Source: UBA2387 sp019454665 | Lineage (GTDB): Bacteria; Armatimonadota; Fimbriimonadia; Fimbriimonadales; Fimbriimonadaceae | Assembly (NCBI GenBank): GCA_045862995.1 | Contig: BTVX01000007.1 | Coordinates: 78,280-142,279 of the forward strand | Direction: 5' to 3' | DNA length: 64,000 bases | Shown: positions 26,669 to 34,819 of the stretch, piece by piece | Layout: each line of letters opens with the position of its first letter | Numbering within the stretch: position 1 is the stretch's first letter | Made by a program: the position numbers and the translations under genes | Notes under the pieces: model-generated | The model's input: only the letters and a program-made list of their open reading frames with translations | What the model was told of the DNA's origin: nothing | Databases searched by the model: none

Positions 26669-27182
26669 TGCGTCCGTCGTTGCGGTAGTAGCCCGCTCCC
26701 ACCCCGGGGTCAATCGAGATCGTCCGAAGCATCTCCAGCCGGAACTGCCCCCCGGTGTCCGTCGGCAAGAACACGTGTCCGTACGCCAGTGGGCCGTTCT
26801 GGGCCTCGGCGCGGATCAACGGCGTCTCCGTCAGCAGAGCGCTGCCTGTGGACGCGCGGAACTGGAGCCACATCGGCACGGATTGGGTGCCCGTCGTGAA
26901 CAGGTCCTCTTTGTGCAGGTCGTCGAACCCCTCGAAAGAGATCGTGAGCGGCCGGTTGTGCCGGATGGTGATGGCTTGGGTGACGGCGTTGGTGCCTGTT
27001 CCGTACCCGTCAATCGTCCACGCCACACCGAGCGAGCCCTCGACATAGAGAAACACATCGTCGCGGCGCTGGATGGCCTCCATGCGCGGGATCGCCTTGG
27101 TCTGGGCCGGCGAGAGCCACGGAAGCGCCAGCAGTCCGGCCAGAAGGGCGGTGCGCCAGGGTTGGATTCCGTTGATGCTCAT
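26649..27182 (-). CDS. Small secreted protein of unknown function
   Basis: A 177-residue protein with a clear signal peptide (WRTALLAGLLALPWLSPAQ) and a beta-rich mature part (DDVFLYVEGSLGVAWTIDGYG, FRLEMLRTISIDP). No family recognised. The ATG at 27182 is strongly supported by a perfect TATAAT (27194-27189) only 6 nt upstream, a textbook leaderless promoter. The stop overlaps the convergent EamA gene by 20 bp. Confidence 0.6.
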   Translation of the reverse strand: MSINGIQPWRTALLAGLLALPWLSPAQTKAIPRMEAIQRRDDVFLYVEGSLGVAWTIDGYGTGTNAVTQAITIRHNRPLTISFEGFDDLHKEDLFTTGTQSVPMWLQFRASTGSALLTETPLIRAEAQNGPLAYGHVFLPTDTGGQFRLEMLRTISIDPGVGAGYYRNDGRITISRF

Positions 27183-27268
27183 GCCCGCATTATAGGGAGG
27201 TCCCGGATGGCTTGGAGGTCGCCATTCGTGGGCTGGCAAGGTTGCCGGGCTGTGCAACAATCACCCGA

Positions 27269-27766
27269 ATGGACTTCGAGAAGCTGGCCCAAAGGCACAA
27301 GGATGCCGTGTACCGGCAGATGGTCCGCGTGTGCGGCAACCACGACGACGCCGAGGACGCCCTGGTCCAAGCCCTGCTGCGCGCCTTCGAGCACGCCTCC
27401 CAATTGCGCGACGAGTCGGCATTCCGGGGCTGGGTGTCGCAGATCGGGCGTCGCATTTGTGCTCGGATGCGGCACCGCGAGGAATTGCGGCCGCTGTCCT
27501 CGCTCGGAGATATGGACTTCGCGGACGAAGGGGCCGATCCCAGCCTACGTGCCGAGCAAGACCACCTGGTGTCCTGCGTCAAGAGCGCCGTGGGGACGTT
27601 GCCCGCTCTGTACCGGCCGGTTTACGAGATGAGGGAGATCGAGGGCCGAACCGCCGAGGAGACGGCGGAGGCCCTCGGGCTCACGGTCGCCGCGGTCAAG
27701 TCTCGGCTGCACCGTGCGCGGGCCATGGTCCGGGCGTATCTGGACGAGAACGCTTGCTCGCCCTAG
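27269..27766 (+). CDS. ECF-type RNA polymerase sigma factor
   Basis: A 165-residue sigma-70 family factor. Region 2 covers FEKLAQRHKDAVYRQMVRVCGNHDDAEDALVQALLRAF, with the core-binding and -10 recognition helix; region 4 has LPALYRPVYEMREIEGRTAEETAEALGLTVAAVKSRLHRAR, the usual helix-turn-helix. No sigma 1 or 3 regions. No anti-sigma gene is adjacent, which is unusual for an ECF factor; the next gene is an alpha/beta-hydrolase-fold protein. The ATG at 27269 has a weak AACAAT box 7 nt upstream. Confidence 0.9.
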   Translation: MDFEKLAQRHKDAVYRQMVRVCGNHDDAEDALVQALLRAFEHASQLRDESAFRGWVSQIGRRICARMRHREELRPLSSLGDMDFADEGADPSLRAEQDHLVSCVKSAVGTLPALYRPVYEMREIEGRTAEETAEALGLTVAAVKSRLHRARAMVRAYLDENACSP

Positions 27767-27917
27767 CCGTGTCCCCCAGAAGTGGGACTTGGTGGGCTCC
27801 GCGGAGCGCGATAACCTGTGATCGTTGCTGGCATGGCGTTGGGATGAATTCTCCCGTGAATTCACCTCCAGGGCCGGTTTGCGACGCCAATAATCGGATC
27901 GAGGCAGTATCTTGAGG

Positions 27918-28658
27918 ATGTCCCAGATGGTGAATTCGCGTACCCAACTTCGTATCGAGCAAGCGATTGTTGCTCCGGCCCTGATGCCCAGGCCGTTCTT
28001 TCTTCTGCCGGATTTCGCAAGCGACCACCGCTTGTTCGACGAGCAGATCCGCGAGTTCCCGCACCTGCGCACGCCGAGTTGGATTCGCCCGCACGATGGC
28101 GAGGACCTGTCGGCTTACGCCGAGCGTTTCGCACGCTGGCTGAATTTTCCGAGCGGGGCGGTCATCGGCGGGGTGGGCTTTGGCGCCGTCGTCGCCCTCG
28201 AGATGGCCCGAAAGCCCTATGTCCGCGACCATCTGGGCGGTCTTCTCCTGATCTCCGGCTACCGATCCCGCCGGGCGGTTTCGATGGGCTTCAAGATGAA
28301 GGCGTTCATCAACTCGCGCGTTTCTGACAAGGTCCTGCGGAAGCGGCTCGTGAAGACAGCGGCCAGCGTCAACGAGGACGGTTTGAACCGGCGCGCCAAA
28401 GAACGACTCATGGAGATGGCCAAGCGCGCCGACCTCGAGTTCTATCGCTGGGCGGTGAGCCAAACCGCCAACTGGCGGTTCAACGGCCCCGAGGTGGACT
28501 TCGCGAACGTCCCCGTGTTGCAGATTCATGGCAAGTACAACCGCGTGATTCCCAGTGCGGGCAACCCCTCGGTTCAACTGGAGGGCGGTCATCTGGTGCA
28601 ATACACCCACGCACCGCAGGTAAACGACACGATCCGACGCTGGATCAGCGAGCTCTGA
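27918..28658 (+). CDS. Alpha/beta-hydrolase-fold protein lacking the catalytic serine
   Basis: A 246-residue protein with the fold's landmarks, from FFLLPDFASDHRLFDEQ to LQIHGKYNRVIP and LEGGHLVQY. The nucleophile elbow (small-x-Nuc-x-small) reads G85-V-G87-F-G89, with Gly in place of Ser. The usual acid in H-G-x-x-D is replaced by Asn in HGKYN, while the histidine in GGHLV remains. It therefore looks like a pseudoenzyme or binding protein. Start is uncertain (ATG 27918, 27927 or 27984). It follows the sigma-factor gene by 151 bp; that gap holds only a weak GTCCC/GGGAC hairpin at 27771-27788. Confidence 0.7.
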   Translation: MSQMVNSRTQLRIEQAIVAPALMPRPFFLLPDFASDHRLFDEQIREFPHLRTPSWIRPHDGEDLSAYAERFARWLNFPSGAVIGGVGFGAVVALEMARKPYVRDHLGGLLLISGYRSRRAVSMGFKMKAFINSRVSDKVLRKRLVKTAASVNEDGLNRRAKERLMEMAKRADLEFYRWAVSQTANWRFNGPEVDFANVPVLQIHGKYNRVIPSAGNPSVQLEGGHLVQYTHAPQVNDTIRRWISEL

Positions 28659-28677
28659 TCCGACAGCGGTCCGCGCT

Positions 28678-28706
28678 GCGAAAGCCCGCCTATGGCGGGC
28701 TTTCGC
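28678..28706. terminator. Perfect hairpin between convergent genes
   Basis: GCGAAAGCCCGCC (28678-28690) and GGCGGGCTTTCGC (28694-28706) form a 13-bp perfect stem with a TAT loop. The A and T runs at the base make it usable as an intrinsic terminator from either side. It overlaps the last codons of the minus-strand gene ending at 28690. Confidence 0.8.
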
Positions 28707-29253
28707 GGTCTATGGGCGGCAACAGTTGACGGTCCAGATCGTTGCGTGCGATGCTCCCCGCCTGCGGGATGAACTGGGTGAGCCAGTTGCCTTGAACAAT
28801 GGCGCGCCCCCGCATGCCCTCGCCGACGCTCAGCAGCACTTCGATGGCGCAGTGGTATTCGCGGATGTCTCCTTGCTCGGTCTCAAGCTGCACGAGGAAG
28901 CGCGTTTTGGGATCTTCCAAGGTGTCGAAGTCGGAGAACCACGTTCCGATGCCGGGGATTTCGGCGAACCGAGACACCACCAGCACCTCGCTCAAGTGCA
29001 GGACCGCCTCCTTGCCCGTGGCGGGTTTGGCGTGCTTGAAGCCCTGCCGCAATCCGACGACCACCGAGACGATGCCGAGGATGATCAACGCAGGCCCGAT
29101 GGGCGCAAAGAGCAGGAGGCTCGGGTTGTCGGAGCGCATGTAGACCAGCGTGCCGGCCCCGTACAGCATGAGGCTGACGAGGAAGCCGATGAGGATCGCA
29201 CCCGCCCCGCCGGCGATCCACCACCCGACCTTGTCCTCCTTGCGGTAGTTCAC
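28690..29253 (-). CDS. Membrane protein in the exosortase locus
   Basis: A 187-residue protein with two N-terminal hydrophobic helices (about residues 10-36 and 48-68) and a soluble C-terminal domain with strands such as EVLVVSRFAEIPGIGTWF and CAIEVLLSVGEG. No family recognised. It starts 7 nt after the stop of the EpsI-domain gene, so it is the last gene of the exosortase operon. Its 3' end runs into the terminator hairpin. Confidence 0.6.
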   Translation of the reverse strand: MNYRKEDKVGWWIAGGAGAILIGFLVSLMLYGAGTLVYMRSDNPSLLLFAPIGPALIILGIVSVVVGLRQGFKHAKPATGKEAVLHLSEVLVVSRFAEIPGIGTWFSDFDTLEDPKTRFLVQLETEQGDIREYHCAIEVLLSVGEGMRGRAIVQGNWLTQFIPQAGSIARNDLDRQLLPPIDRESPP

Positions 29254-29260
29254 CCGTCGC

Positions 29261-29971
29261 TCAGAAGTAGCCGCCGCTCGATTCGTGGGCCGCGTCCATG
29301 TACTCGCCGATGAACGTCACGAGGTCTTCCTTGGTGGCGTTTCGATACAGGGGGATGAACCGATAGAACACGCCGTCGGTGTTGCCCTGCCCAAAAAGCT
29401 GCTCCCAGAAGATGTCCAGCTTGATGCCCATGGTCGTGGGCGAGAAGTTCTTCGGGCCGCGATAGAAGTACACGGCGAAGCCCTTGCCCATCTCGGCGTG
29501 CTGAAGCTGAGCCAAGCTTGCCGAGATCGTGCCCCGCGTCTTGGTCGGGATCTGGATGCGGTCTTCCTGGATGATGTTCCAGCCTTGCGCCGAGAAGCAT
29601 ACGCGCGGGTCGTGGAAGCTCTCCTTCTTGTTGCTGGCGATGAGCACCACGTCGAACGCCTTGTTCGTGCCCTCGAACCGCCGCGCCACGATGCCGTAGG
29701 GAACCAGCACGTCGTAGGTGGACTGGCTCATCTTGTAGCTCTGGTCGGGGTCGTCCGGGCTGGGAACATACCGGTAGGCCGGCATCGAGTAGGGGGCCAG
29801 CTTCTCCAAGTCGTCCTCCGTCTTGGTGGCCTGGGCGGGCCGTGCCGAAAAGGCGAAATAGGCTCCGGCGGCAGCCAAAACCCCGGCCAGCACATAGGTG
29901 CGCAACAGGATGGGGGAGCCCTTCTTGACGGGGGCATCGTTGGCGACAGGGGTTTCTTCTATTCTTTCCAT
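29261..29971 (-). CDS. Exosortase-associated EpsI-domain protein
   Basis: A 236-residue protein with one N-terminal hydrophobic span (VLAGVLAAAGAYFAF) and an extracytoplasmic EpsI (DUF3485) domain. The most telling segment is ESFHDPRVCFSAQGWNI, matching the family's H-x3-C-x5-G-W core. Such domains follow exosortases as a separate protein or as a fused tail. It overlaps the exosortase start-distal end by 13 bp (29959-29971), as expected for a co-translated partner. Confidence 0.85.
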   Translation of the reverse strand: MERIEETPVANDAPVKKGSPILLRTYVLAGVLAAAGAYFAFSARPAQATKTEDDLEKLAPYSMPAYRYVPSPDDPDQSYKMSQSTYDVLVPYGIVARRFEGTNKAFDVVLIASNKKESFHDPRVCFSAQGWNIIQEDRIQIPTKTRGTISASLAQLQHAEMGKGFAVYFYRGPKNFSPTTMGIKLDIFWEQLFGQGNTDGVFYRFIPLYRNATKEDLVTFIGEYMDAAHESSGGYF

Positions 29972-31080
29972 CCCAAAAGCCTCGCGAACTGGAAGAGGAT
30001 GATGAAGCAGAGGATCAGCGTGATGAAGCCGCTGTAGTCGTGGAACGCCATGCCCGCCTCGTGCCCGAACTCGTTGCCGACCACGCCGATGAGCGCGATG
30101 CGGAGCCCGTTGATGAACAGGGCCAGCGGGATGACGAGCAGCACCATAGCGAGGTTGCCCCACCACTTGAGCTTGGCGATCAGCACGAAGAAAAACGTGA
30201 AGGCCGTGAGCGCCAGCACCAACTTGAGGCCGCTGCACGGCACGGCGACGTTCAGCGTGAACCGGTTCAACAGGATCGTCGTCACGTCGTCGCGGTATGG
30301 GTTCAACGCGAACGCCTTGAGCAGACTGTAGGCGACATCGGTGCTGATGATCTGAAGCGGGTTCAGATAGATGTCAATGATCATCGTCCAGATCGGCAAC
30401 GCGAACGCCAGATAGACGATGGGCAGGCTCAAGGCGATCATCCATCGCCCGCCGGCCACAAACCACACGCCGAACATCAGCGAGAGCAGGAAAAGCAGCG
30501 ATAGGAACGCGTCAATCTCCTGAATGTAGGCCGGACGCAATATCCAGATGATCGGCAGGAATAGGATCAACGCGGGCCAGAACGGCCTCACGGGCAGCGA
30601 ACTCAGGCCCTTGAAAGACCCGTCGTCGTCGCCGACGAACACTGAGCGCTCGACCAGATACTGGAGCCCGGTGAGCAACCCGCCCGCCGCCAGAACCACG
30701 CCCGACCACATCAGCGCGGACGTGTTGAACGAACCCGTCATCAGCCGCACGACAGGAATCGCGAGGGCCGAAACCGCAGTCAACGAGGCGAACGTGGACC
30801 ACAATCGTGGACCCGCGTTCCACCAGCGGTAGATGACGTAGCCCGAGATCAACGGGACGAGAAACCCGTGCGAGTAGTAGCCGTCTTCGCTGAGCCACAG
30901 CTCCGGCATCGCTTTGATGAGCGGCCAGAACGCAGCGACCAGGCCCGCCATGAGAGCGACGCCGGGCAGGAACGCGGGCGACTTGAGCACCAAGTCCACG
31001 CTGAGGCCCTTCAGCGGCGATTTGGCGGCTGGCGCCGCTTCCACCTTTGCTTCTGTCACCTGTCCCGCACCAACTTCCAT
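29959..31080 (-). CDS. Exosortase (membrane cysteine transpeptidase)
   Basis: A 373-residue polytopic protein with about nine hydrophobic helices. The three invariant exosortase residues are readable: Cys282 in NVAVPCSGLKLVLAL, Arg327 in FINGLRIALIGVV and His347 in MAFHDYSGFI. Exosortases cut and transfer proteins bearing a C-terminal PEP-CTERM-like signal, usually alongside exopolysaccharide synthesis. No PEP-CTERM substrate is visible in this window, but two glycosyltransferases and a sugar epimerase-like gene lie immediately upstream. Forms an operon with the EpsI-domain protein and a small membrane protein. Confidence 0.92.
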   Translation of the reverse strand: MEVGAGQVTEAKVEAAPAAKSPLKGLSVDLVLKSPAFLPGVALMAGLVAAFWPLIKAMPELWLSEDGYYSHGFLVPLISGYVIYRWWNAGPRLWSTFASLTAVSALAIPVVRLMTGSFNTSALMWSGVVLAAGGLLTGLQYLVERSVFVGDDDGSFKGLSSLPVRPFWPALILFLPIIWILRPAYIQEIDAFLSLLFLLSLMFGVWFVAGGRWMIALSLPIVYLAFALPIWTMIIDIYLNPLQIISTDVAYSLLKAFALNPYRDDVTTILLNRFTLNVAVPCSGLKLVLALTAFTFFFVLIAKLKWWGNLAMVLLVIPLALFINGLRIALIGVVGNEFGHEAGMAFHDYSGFITLILCFIILFQFARLLGWKE

Positions 31081-31162
31081 GGATTGCTCGCAAGGCTACC
31101 GCACCGGCGCGTTCTGCCGCTGTCCGACACCTTTTGTCCGACTCTGCCGTGGGTCTCCTTCA

Positions 31163-32335
31163 TCAAACTCCTTTCCGCCGCTCGGGGTTCCGTACACAGG
31201 CCTCGATCGCATCCAAAGTCAAGTCCACGGTTCGCCGCCAATCGAATCCCTCCGCTTGAGCAAACCCCCTTGCAGCCCTGGCCTGACGCTCGGGCGCGGC
31301 AAGGAACCGGGAGATCGTCTCGGCGATGGACGCGACGGACGCGGCGTCGAAGTAGAGGCATGCATCCCCGCCAACTTCCTTCATCGCGGCGTGATCTCCC
31401 GACAGGACGGGGGCTCCCGCGCGCATGGCCTCCAGGACGGGGATGCCAAACCCCTCGTACAGCGAGGGGAACACGAACGCCTCGGCAGCGGCAAACAAGG
31501 CGGGAAGGTCTTCGTCGGGCACGTAGCCGAGAAACGTGATGGCGTCGTTCAGTCCTTGGTGAGCAATGAACTCGCCGATGTCGCTTTCGCGCCAGCCTGG
31601 GGCGCCGGCCACGACCAATCCGACGTCGGCGGCGGAGGGCTGACGCCGCACCACGGCCAACGCCTCGATCAGCCGACGCAGGTTCTTGCGGGGCTCCAGA
31701 GTCCCGAGCGTGAACAAGAAGCGCTGGTGGACGACGCCGAGGGAAGCCAGCCGTGCCCGGGACACGCCCTCGGGCGCTAGGGGCGGCGCGTCGTTGCCCG
31801 GCCCCAAGGGAGTGACGGCGATCGGCGTCTGACGTCCGTAAACGCGTCGGATATCGCGGGCCGTGGCCTCGCTGTTCGTCAGCACCAGGTCGGCGTTGCG
31901 GCACGCGTAGGCCAGTGCCCACCTTTGGTAGACGGCCTTGCGCCGCTTGAAGAACTCGGGGTAGAGGACCGGCACGAGATCGTGGATCATCACGACCCGT
32001 TTGGCCGAACATCTGCATGGCAACCCCGTTGCCATCGAGAACCACGCGTCCAGACCGTGCTCGGCGATTTCGTGTGGCGGCTTGGCGAACTCCCACCACA
32101 CACGCTGCGGGCGGCGGCTGAACGAAACTTCGTGGAACCGGAGGCCTCCCGCGAGCCACCGGTCTTCGAGCGGCATCCCGGCGGGGACGTACACCTCGTA
32201 CCGGTGTCCGCGCCCCCGCTCGGCCAATCCGTCCAGCATGCGCATGACGTAGCGCCCGATACCGGCCTTGCGATAGCCGTCGCGCGTGTCGAGCAGCACG
32301 GCGCTGACGCCGATGCGCAACGGCCTAGCGTGCAT
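31163..32335 (-). CDS. Glycosyltransferase family 4
   Basis: A 390-residue GT-B enzyme of the mannosyltransferase-like GT4 group. Seen: IHDLVPVLYPEFF, NSEATARDIRRVYG, LGTLEPRKNLRRLIEAL and the donor motif YEGFGIPVLEAMRAGAPVLSGD with its Glu pair. I start at the ATG before HARPLRIGVSAVLLD; the frame continues 27 codons upstream but that part is antisense-like and overlaps the neighbour. It overlaps the preceding glycosyltransferase by 11 bp and is 83 bp from the exosortase gene. Confidence 0.9.
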   Translation of the reverse strand: MHARPLRIGVSAVLLDTRDGYRKAGIGRYVMRMLDGLAERGRGHRYEVYVPAGMPLEDRWLAGGLRFHEVSFSRRPQRVWWEFAKPPHEIAEHGLDAWFSMATGLPCRCSAKRVVMIHDLVPVLYPEFFKRRKAVYQRWALAYACRNADLVLTNSEATARDIRRVYGRQTPIAVTPLGPGNDAPPLAPEGVSRARLASLGVVHQRFLFTLGTLEPRKNLRRLIEALAVVRRQPSAADVGLVVAGAPGWRESDIGEFIAHQGLNDAITFLGYVPDEDLPALFAAAEAFVFPSLYEGFGIPVLEAMRAGAPVLSGDHAAMKEVGGDACLYFDAASVASIAETISRFLAAPERQARAARGFAQAEGFDWRRTVDLTLDAIEACVRNPERRKGV

Positions 32336-33458
32336 GAAGCTCCTTGAGCGCCCGCAGGGTGGCCTCGGCGGTTCGCTGCCACGTGAAGGCACCCGCACGT
32401 TCCAGCCCCCGAGCAATGCGTTCGTTGCGGACGTCGGCGTTTTCGGCCAGCGCTTCGGTCAGGGCTTGAGCGATCGAGCCGGGGTCGCTCGGGTCGGCGT
32501 AGGTGGCCACGTCGCCGCCCACTTCGGGCATCGAGGAGGTTGCGCTGGTCACCACCCTGGCCCCCAGCGCGAACGCTTCGAGGATGGGCAAACCGAAGCC
32601 CTCGTAGTGCGATGGGTAGGCGAAGCATTCGCATCGCGCCATGAGCGTGGCGATCTGAGCATCGTCCACAAACCCGACGAAATCCACGCGCCCCTCCAAG
32701 CCCTGTTCCGCAACGGTTCGGTACACGGCATCGTCCTTCCATCCCTTCGGACCAGCCACGACCAGACCCAAATCGGCGTGCTCGGGTCGGCTGGCGATCT
32801 CCCCAAAAGCCCTGACCAGGCCCACGAGGTTCTTCCGCGGATTGATGCCGCCCACATTCAAGATGTAGCGCTTGGCCCGCACGCCGAGGGTGTCCAGTTC
32901 GCCGTCGGTCACCGACGAGGCATCGCGCCGCATCGCGCCCAGATCGGTCGCCAACGGGGTCACCCAGATCGGCTTCGTCCGTCCGAACAGCCGGCGCACG
33001 TCGCTGGCCGTCGCCTCGCTGTTGACCACGAGCCCCTCGGCCCGGCGGCACGCGATTCCGATGGTCAGCCTCAAAGCGTGGAGCCGTCTTTGGTCGAAGA
33101 ACCCTGGATACAGGAACGGGATGACGTCGTGGACCATGCTCAGGCGCTTGACGCCTCCCAGCACCGGCGCCGCCCCGTTGATGTTGAACAGCACGTCCGC
33201 TCCCCGTCGCTTCGCCTCGGATCGGAAGCGCACCGTGTGCCACCACGTGCGGTTGCCTGGCGGTATGGGAAGCACCTGCACGTTGGCTCGCCGCCACGCC
33301 TCGGGCACGTCGAACGCATCTCGAACCCACAGGTGGTACCGGATCGAACCGTCCAAGGCGAACAGATGGTCGAACAGCCCGACCGCATACCGATGGGTGC
33401 CATCGCGCGCGATCCCGGGTTCGCGCGTCAAGTGGTAGGCGTCCAAGGCGACTGTCAT
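32325..33458 (-). CDS. Glycosyltransferase family 4 (paralogue)
   Basis: A 377-residue enzyme clearly related to the next gene downstream: it shares MVHDVIPFLYPGFF, NSEATASDVRRLFG, VGGINPRKNLVGLVRAF and YEGFGLPILEAFALGARVV. The two are probably an old tandem duplication acting on successive sugars of one chain. It begins 47 bp from the divergent epimerase-like gene at 33506. Cytoplasmic; donor unknown. Confidence 0.9.
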   Translation of the reverse strand: MTVALDAYHLTREPGIARDGTHRYAVGLFDHLFALDGSIRYHLWVRDAFDVPEAWRRANVQVLPIPPGNRTWWHTVRFRSEAKRRGADVLFNINGAAPVLGGVKRLSMVHDVIPFLYPGFFDQRRLHALRLTIGIACRRAEGLVVNSEATASDVRRLFGRTKPIWVTPLATDLGAMRRDASSVTDGELDTLGVRAKRYILNVGGINPRKNLVGLVRAFGEIASRPEHADLGLVVAGPKGWKDDAVYRTVAEQGLEGRVDFVGFVDDAQIATLMARCECFAYPSHYEGFGLPILEAFALGARVVTSATSSMPEVGGDVATYADPSDPGSIAQALTEALAENADVRNERIARGLERAGAFTWQRTAEATLRALKELHAR

Positions 33459-33505
33459 AGGCGGGTTCAGCGTAAAGGTACCAGCCGCCGTCCATAATCT
33501 CGCCT

Positions 33506-33979
33506 GTGGAACCTCAGGATACGGGCATTCCGGGTGTTTTGGTGCGTCCGTTGCGGCGTTACGACGACCCGCGCGGCTGGCTGATGGAGTTCTATCGCGA
33601 CGACCTCGGACCCGAGGGCTTCCGTCCGGCGATGGGCTACCTGAGCGTCACGCGCCCGGGCATCGCGCGCGGTCCGCACGAGCATCGCGACCAGACCGAC
33701 GGCTTCGCCTTCCTTTCGGGCGAGTACGAGTTGTTCCTGTGGGAGAACCGGCCCGGTGAAGCCGAGGCCTCGGTGCGGCTGCGCGTGGGCGAATCAAACC
33801 CGGTCTTCGTTGTCGTGCCCCCCGGAGTCGTCCACGCGTACCGCAACGTCGGCGAATCCGACGCGTTCGTGATCAACATCCCCAACCGACTGTACGCTGG
33901 GTGGATGCGCCGCGAACCCGTGGACGAGATTCGCCATGAAGACACGCCCGAGTCCAGGTTCCGCTTGCCCGAAGCGTGA
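33506..33979 (+). CDS. dTDP-4-dehydrorhamnose 3,5-epimerase-like cupin protein
   Basis: A 157-residue RmlC-type cupin. Matching blocks are DDPRGWLMEFYRDD, TRPGIARGPHEHRDQTDGFAFLSGEYELFLWE and VVPPGVVHAYRNVGESDAFVINIPNRLY. The HEHRDQTDGF block corresponds to the H-x-H-x3-Q-x-K region of RmlC, but the lysine position is changed, so true 3,5-epimerase activity is uncertain. A GTG start is preceded at 7 nt by CATAAT (33493-33498). Divergent from the glycosyltransferases. Confidence 0.82.
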   Translation: MEPQDTGIPGVLVRPLRRYDDPRGWLMEFYRDDLGPEGFRPAMGYLSVTRPGIARGPHEHRDQTDGFAFLSGEYELFLWENRPGEAEASVRLRVGESNPVFVVVPPGVVHAYRNVGESDAFVINIPNRLYAGWMRREPVDEIRHEDTPESRFRLPEA

Positions 33980-33982
33980 GGT

Positions 33983-34756
33983 TCAGCCGCCGCGGTAGCC
34001 GTTCGGATAGAACGTGAAGAACAGCGTGCCGAGCGAAGCCGTCGGCTTGTACCGCTCGAAAAAGGCGCGCTTCTCGCCGACTTCCCAGCCGCGGCCGGGC
34101 TCGGTCGAATGCATGGCGAACACGCTGTATCCCTGATACCGCTCGTCTGGGTCGGCGGGGTTCGAGCGGTAGGTTTCGCGCGCGAAATCGAGCGTGAACG
34201 CGATCTGCTCGCATTGCCCTGCCCAAGTCGAAAAGCCCTGTGTCCCGTAGCCGACCGTTCGCAGCGCCTCGTCCTCGCCCGCCAGCCCCGTGGGCAGCGC
34301 GTAAGACAAGGTCAGCACGTGGCTGGAAAGAGCTTTGAACGTGACTTGCGCGTGCATCGCCGCCGAGTAGTCGTAACGATCCTTGCCTTGGCCCTTGACC
34401 GAAGACGGCGAGAGGTCCTTGGGGTTGCGTTTGAACGAGATAGTGACGCCGTCGAGCGTCGCTCCCACCGGGGCTTCGAGCATGCGCCGGTGGTCCAGCG
34501 TCTGAATGGCCTTGAAGGGCACTTTGACCTCGACCAACACATCTTGCTTGGTCGGGTTGTGGAACACCGTTCGCGAGGCGTAGGACACGTCCTTCGTTCC
34601 CAGCAGAGCCGTTACGCTGTGGTACTGCAACACCACGGGATTGCCCCCGGGAAGGGAAGCCAACGGCACGCCGGAGATCATCACCGAAGCCGCGGCGGGG
34701 GCCGCGAGCGCCAACAGAGCCATCACCATCGCATGGTTCTGACGGGTGAGCGACAC
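33983..34756 (-). CDS. Secreted protein of unknown function
   Basis: A 257-residue protein. Starting at a GTG gives a good signal peptide (SLTRQNHAMVMALLALAAPAAAS) with an AAGGAAA about 7 nt upstream; a longer frame to 34810 would hide it. The mature part is beta-rich with DVSYASRTVFHNPTKQDVLVEVKVPF and LTLSYALPTGLAGEDEAL, suggesting an immunoglobulin-like or adhesion-type sandwich. No family recognised. It converges on the epimerase-like gene, leaving 3 bp. Confidence 0.6.
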   Translation of the reverse strand: MSLTRQNHAMVMALLALAAPAAASVMISGVPLASLPGGNPVVLQYHSVTALLGTKDVSYASRTVFHNPTKQDVLVEVKVPFKAIQTLDHRRMLEAPVGATLDGVTISFKRNPKDLSPSSVKGQGKDRYDYSAAMHAQVTFKALSSHVLTLSYALPTGLAGEDEALRTVGYGTQGFSTWAGQCEQIAFTLDFARETYRSNPADPDERYQGYSVFAMHSTEPGRGWEVGEKRAFFERYKPTASLGTLFFTFYPNGYRGG

Positions 34757-34819
34757 GGGTGGTTTCCTTGGTCCCGGGTCCCGCGGATCGCCGGAGTCAA
34801 TCGGTAACATGGTGCGACC

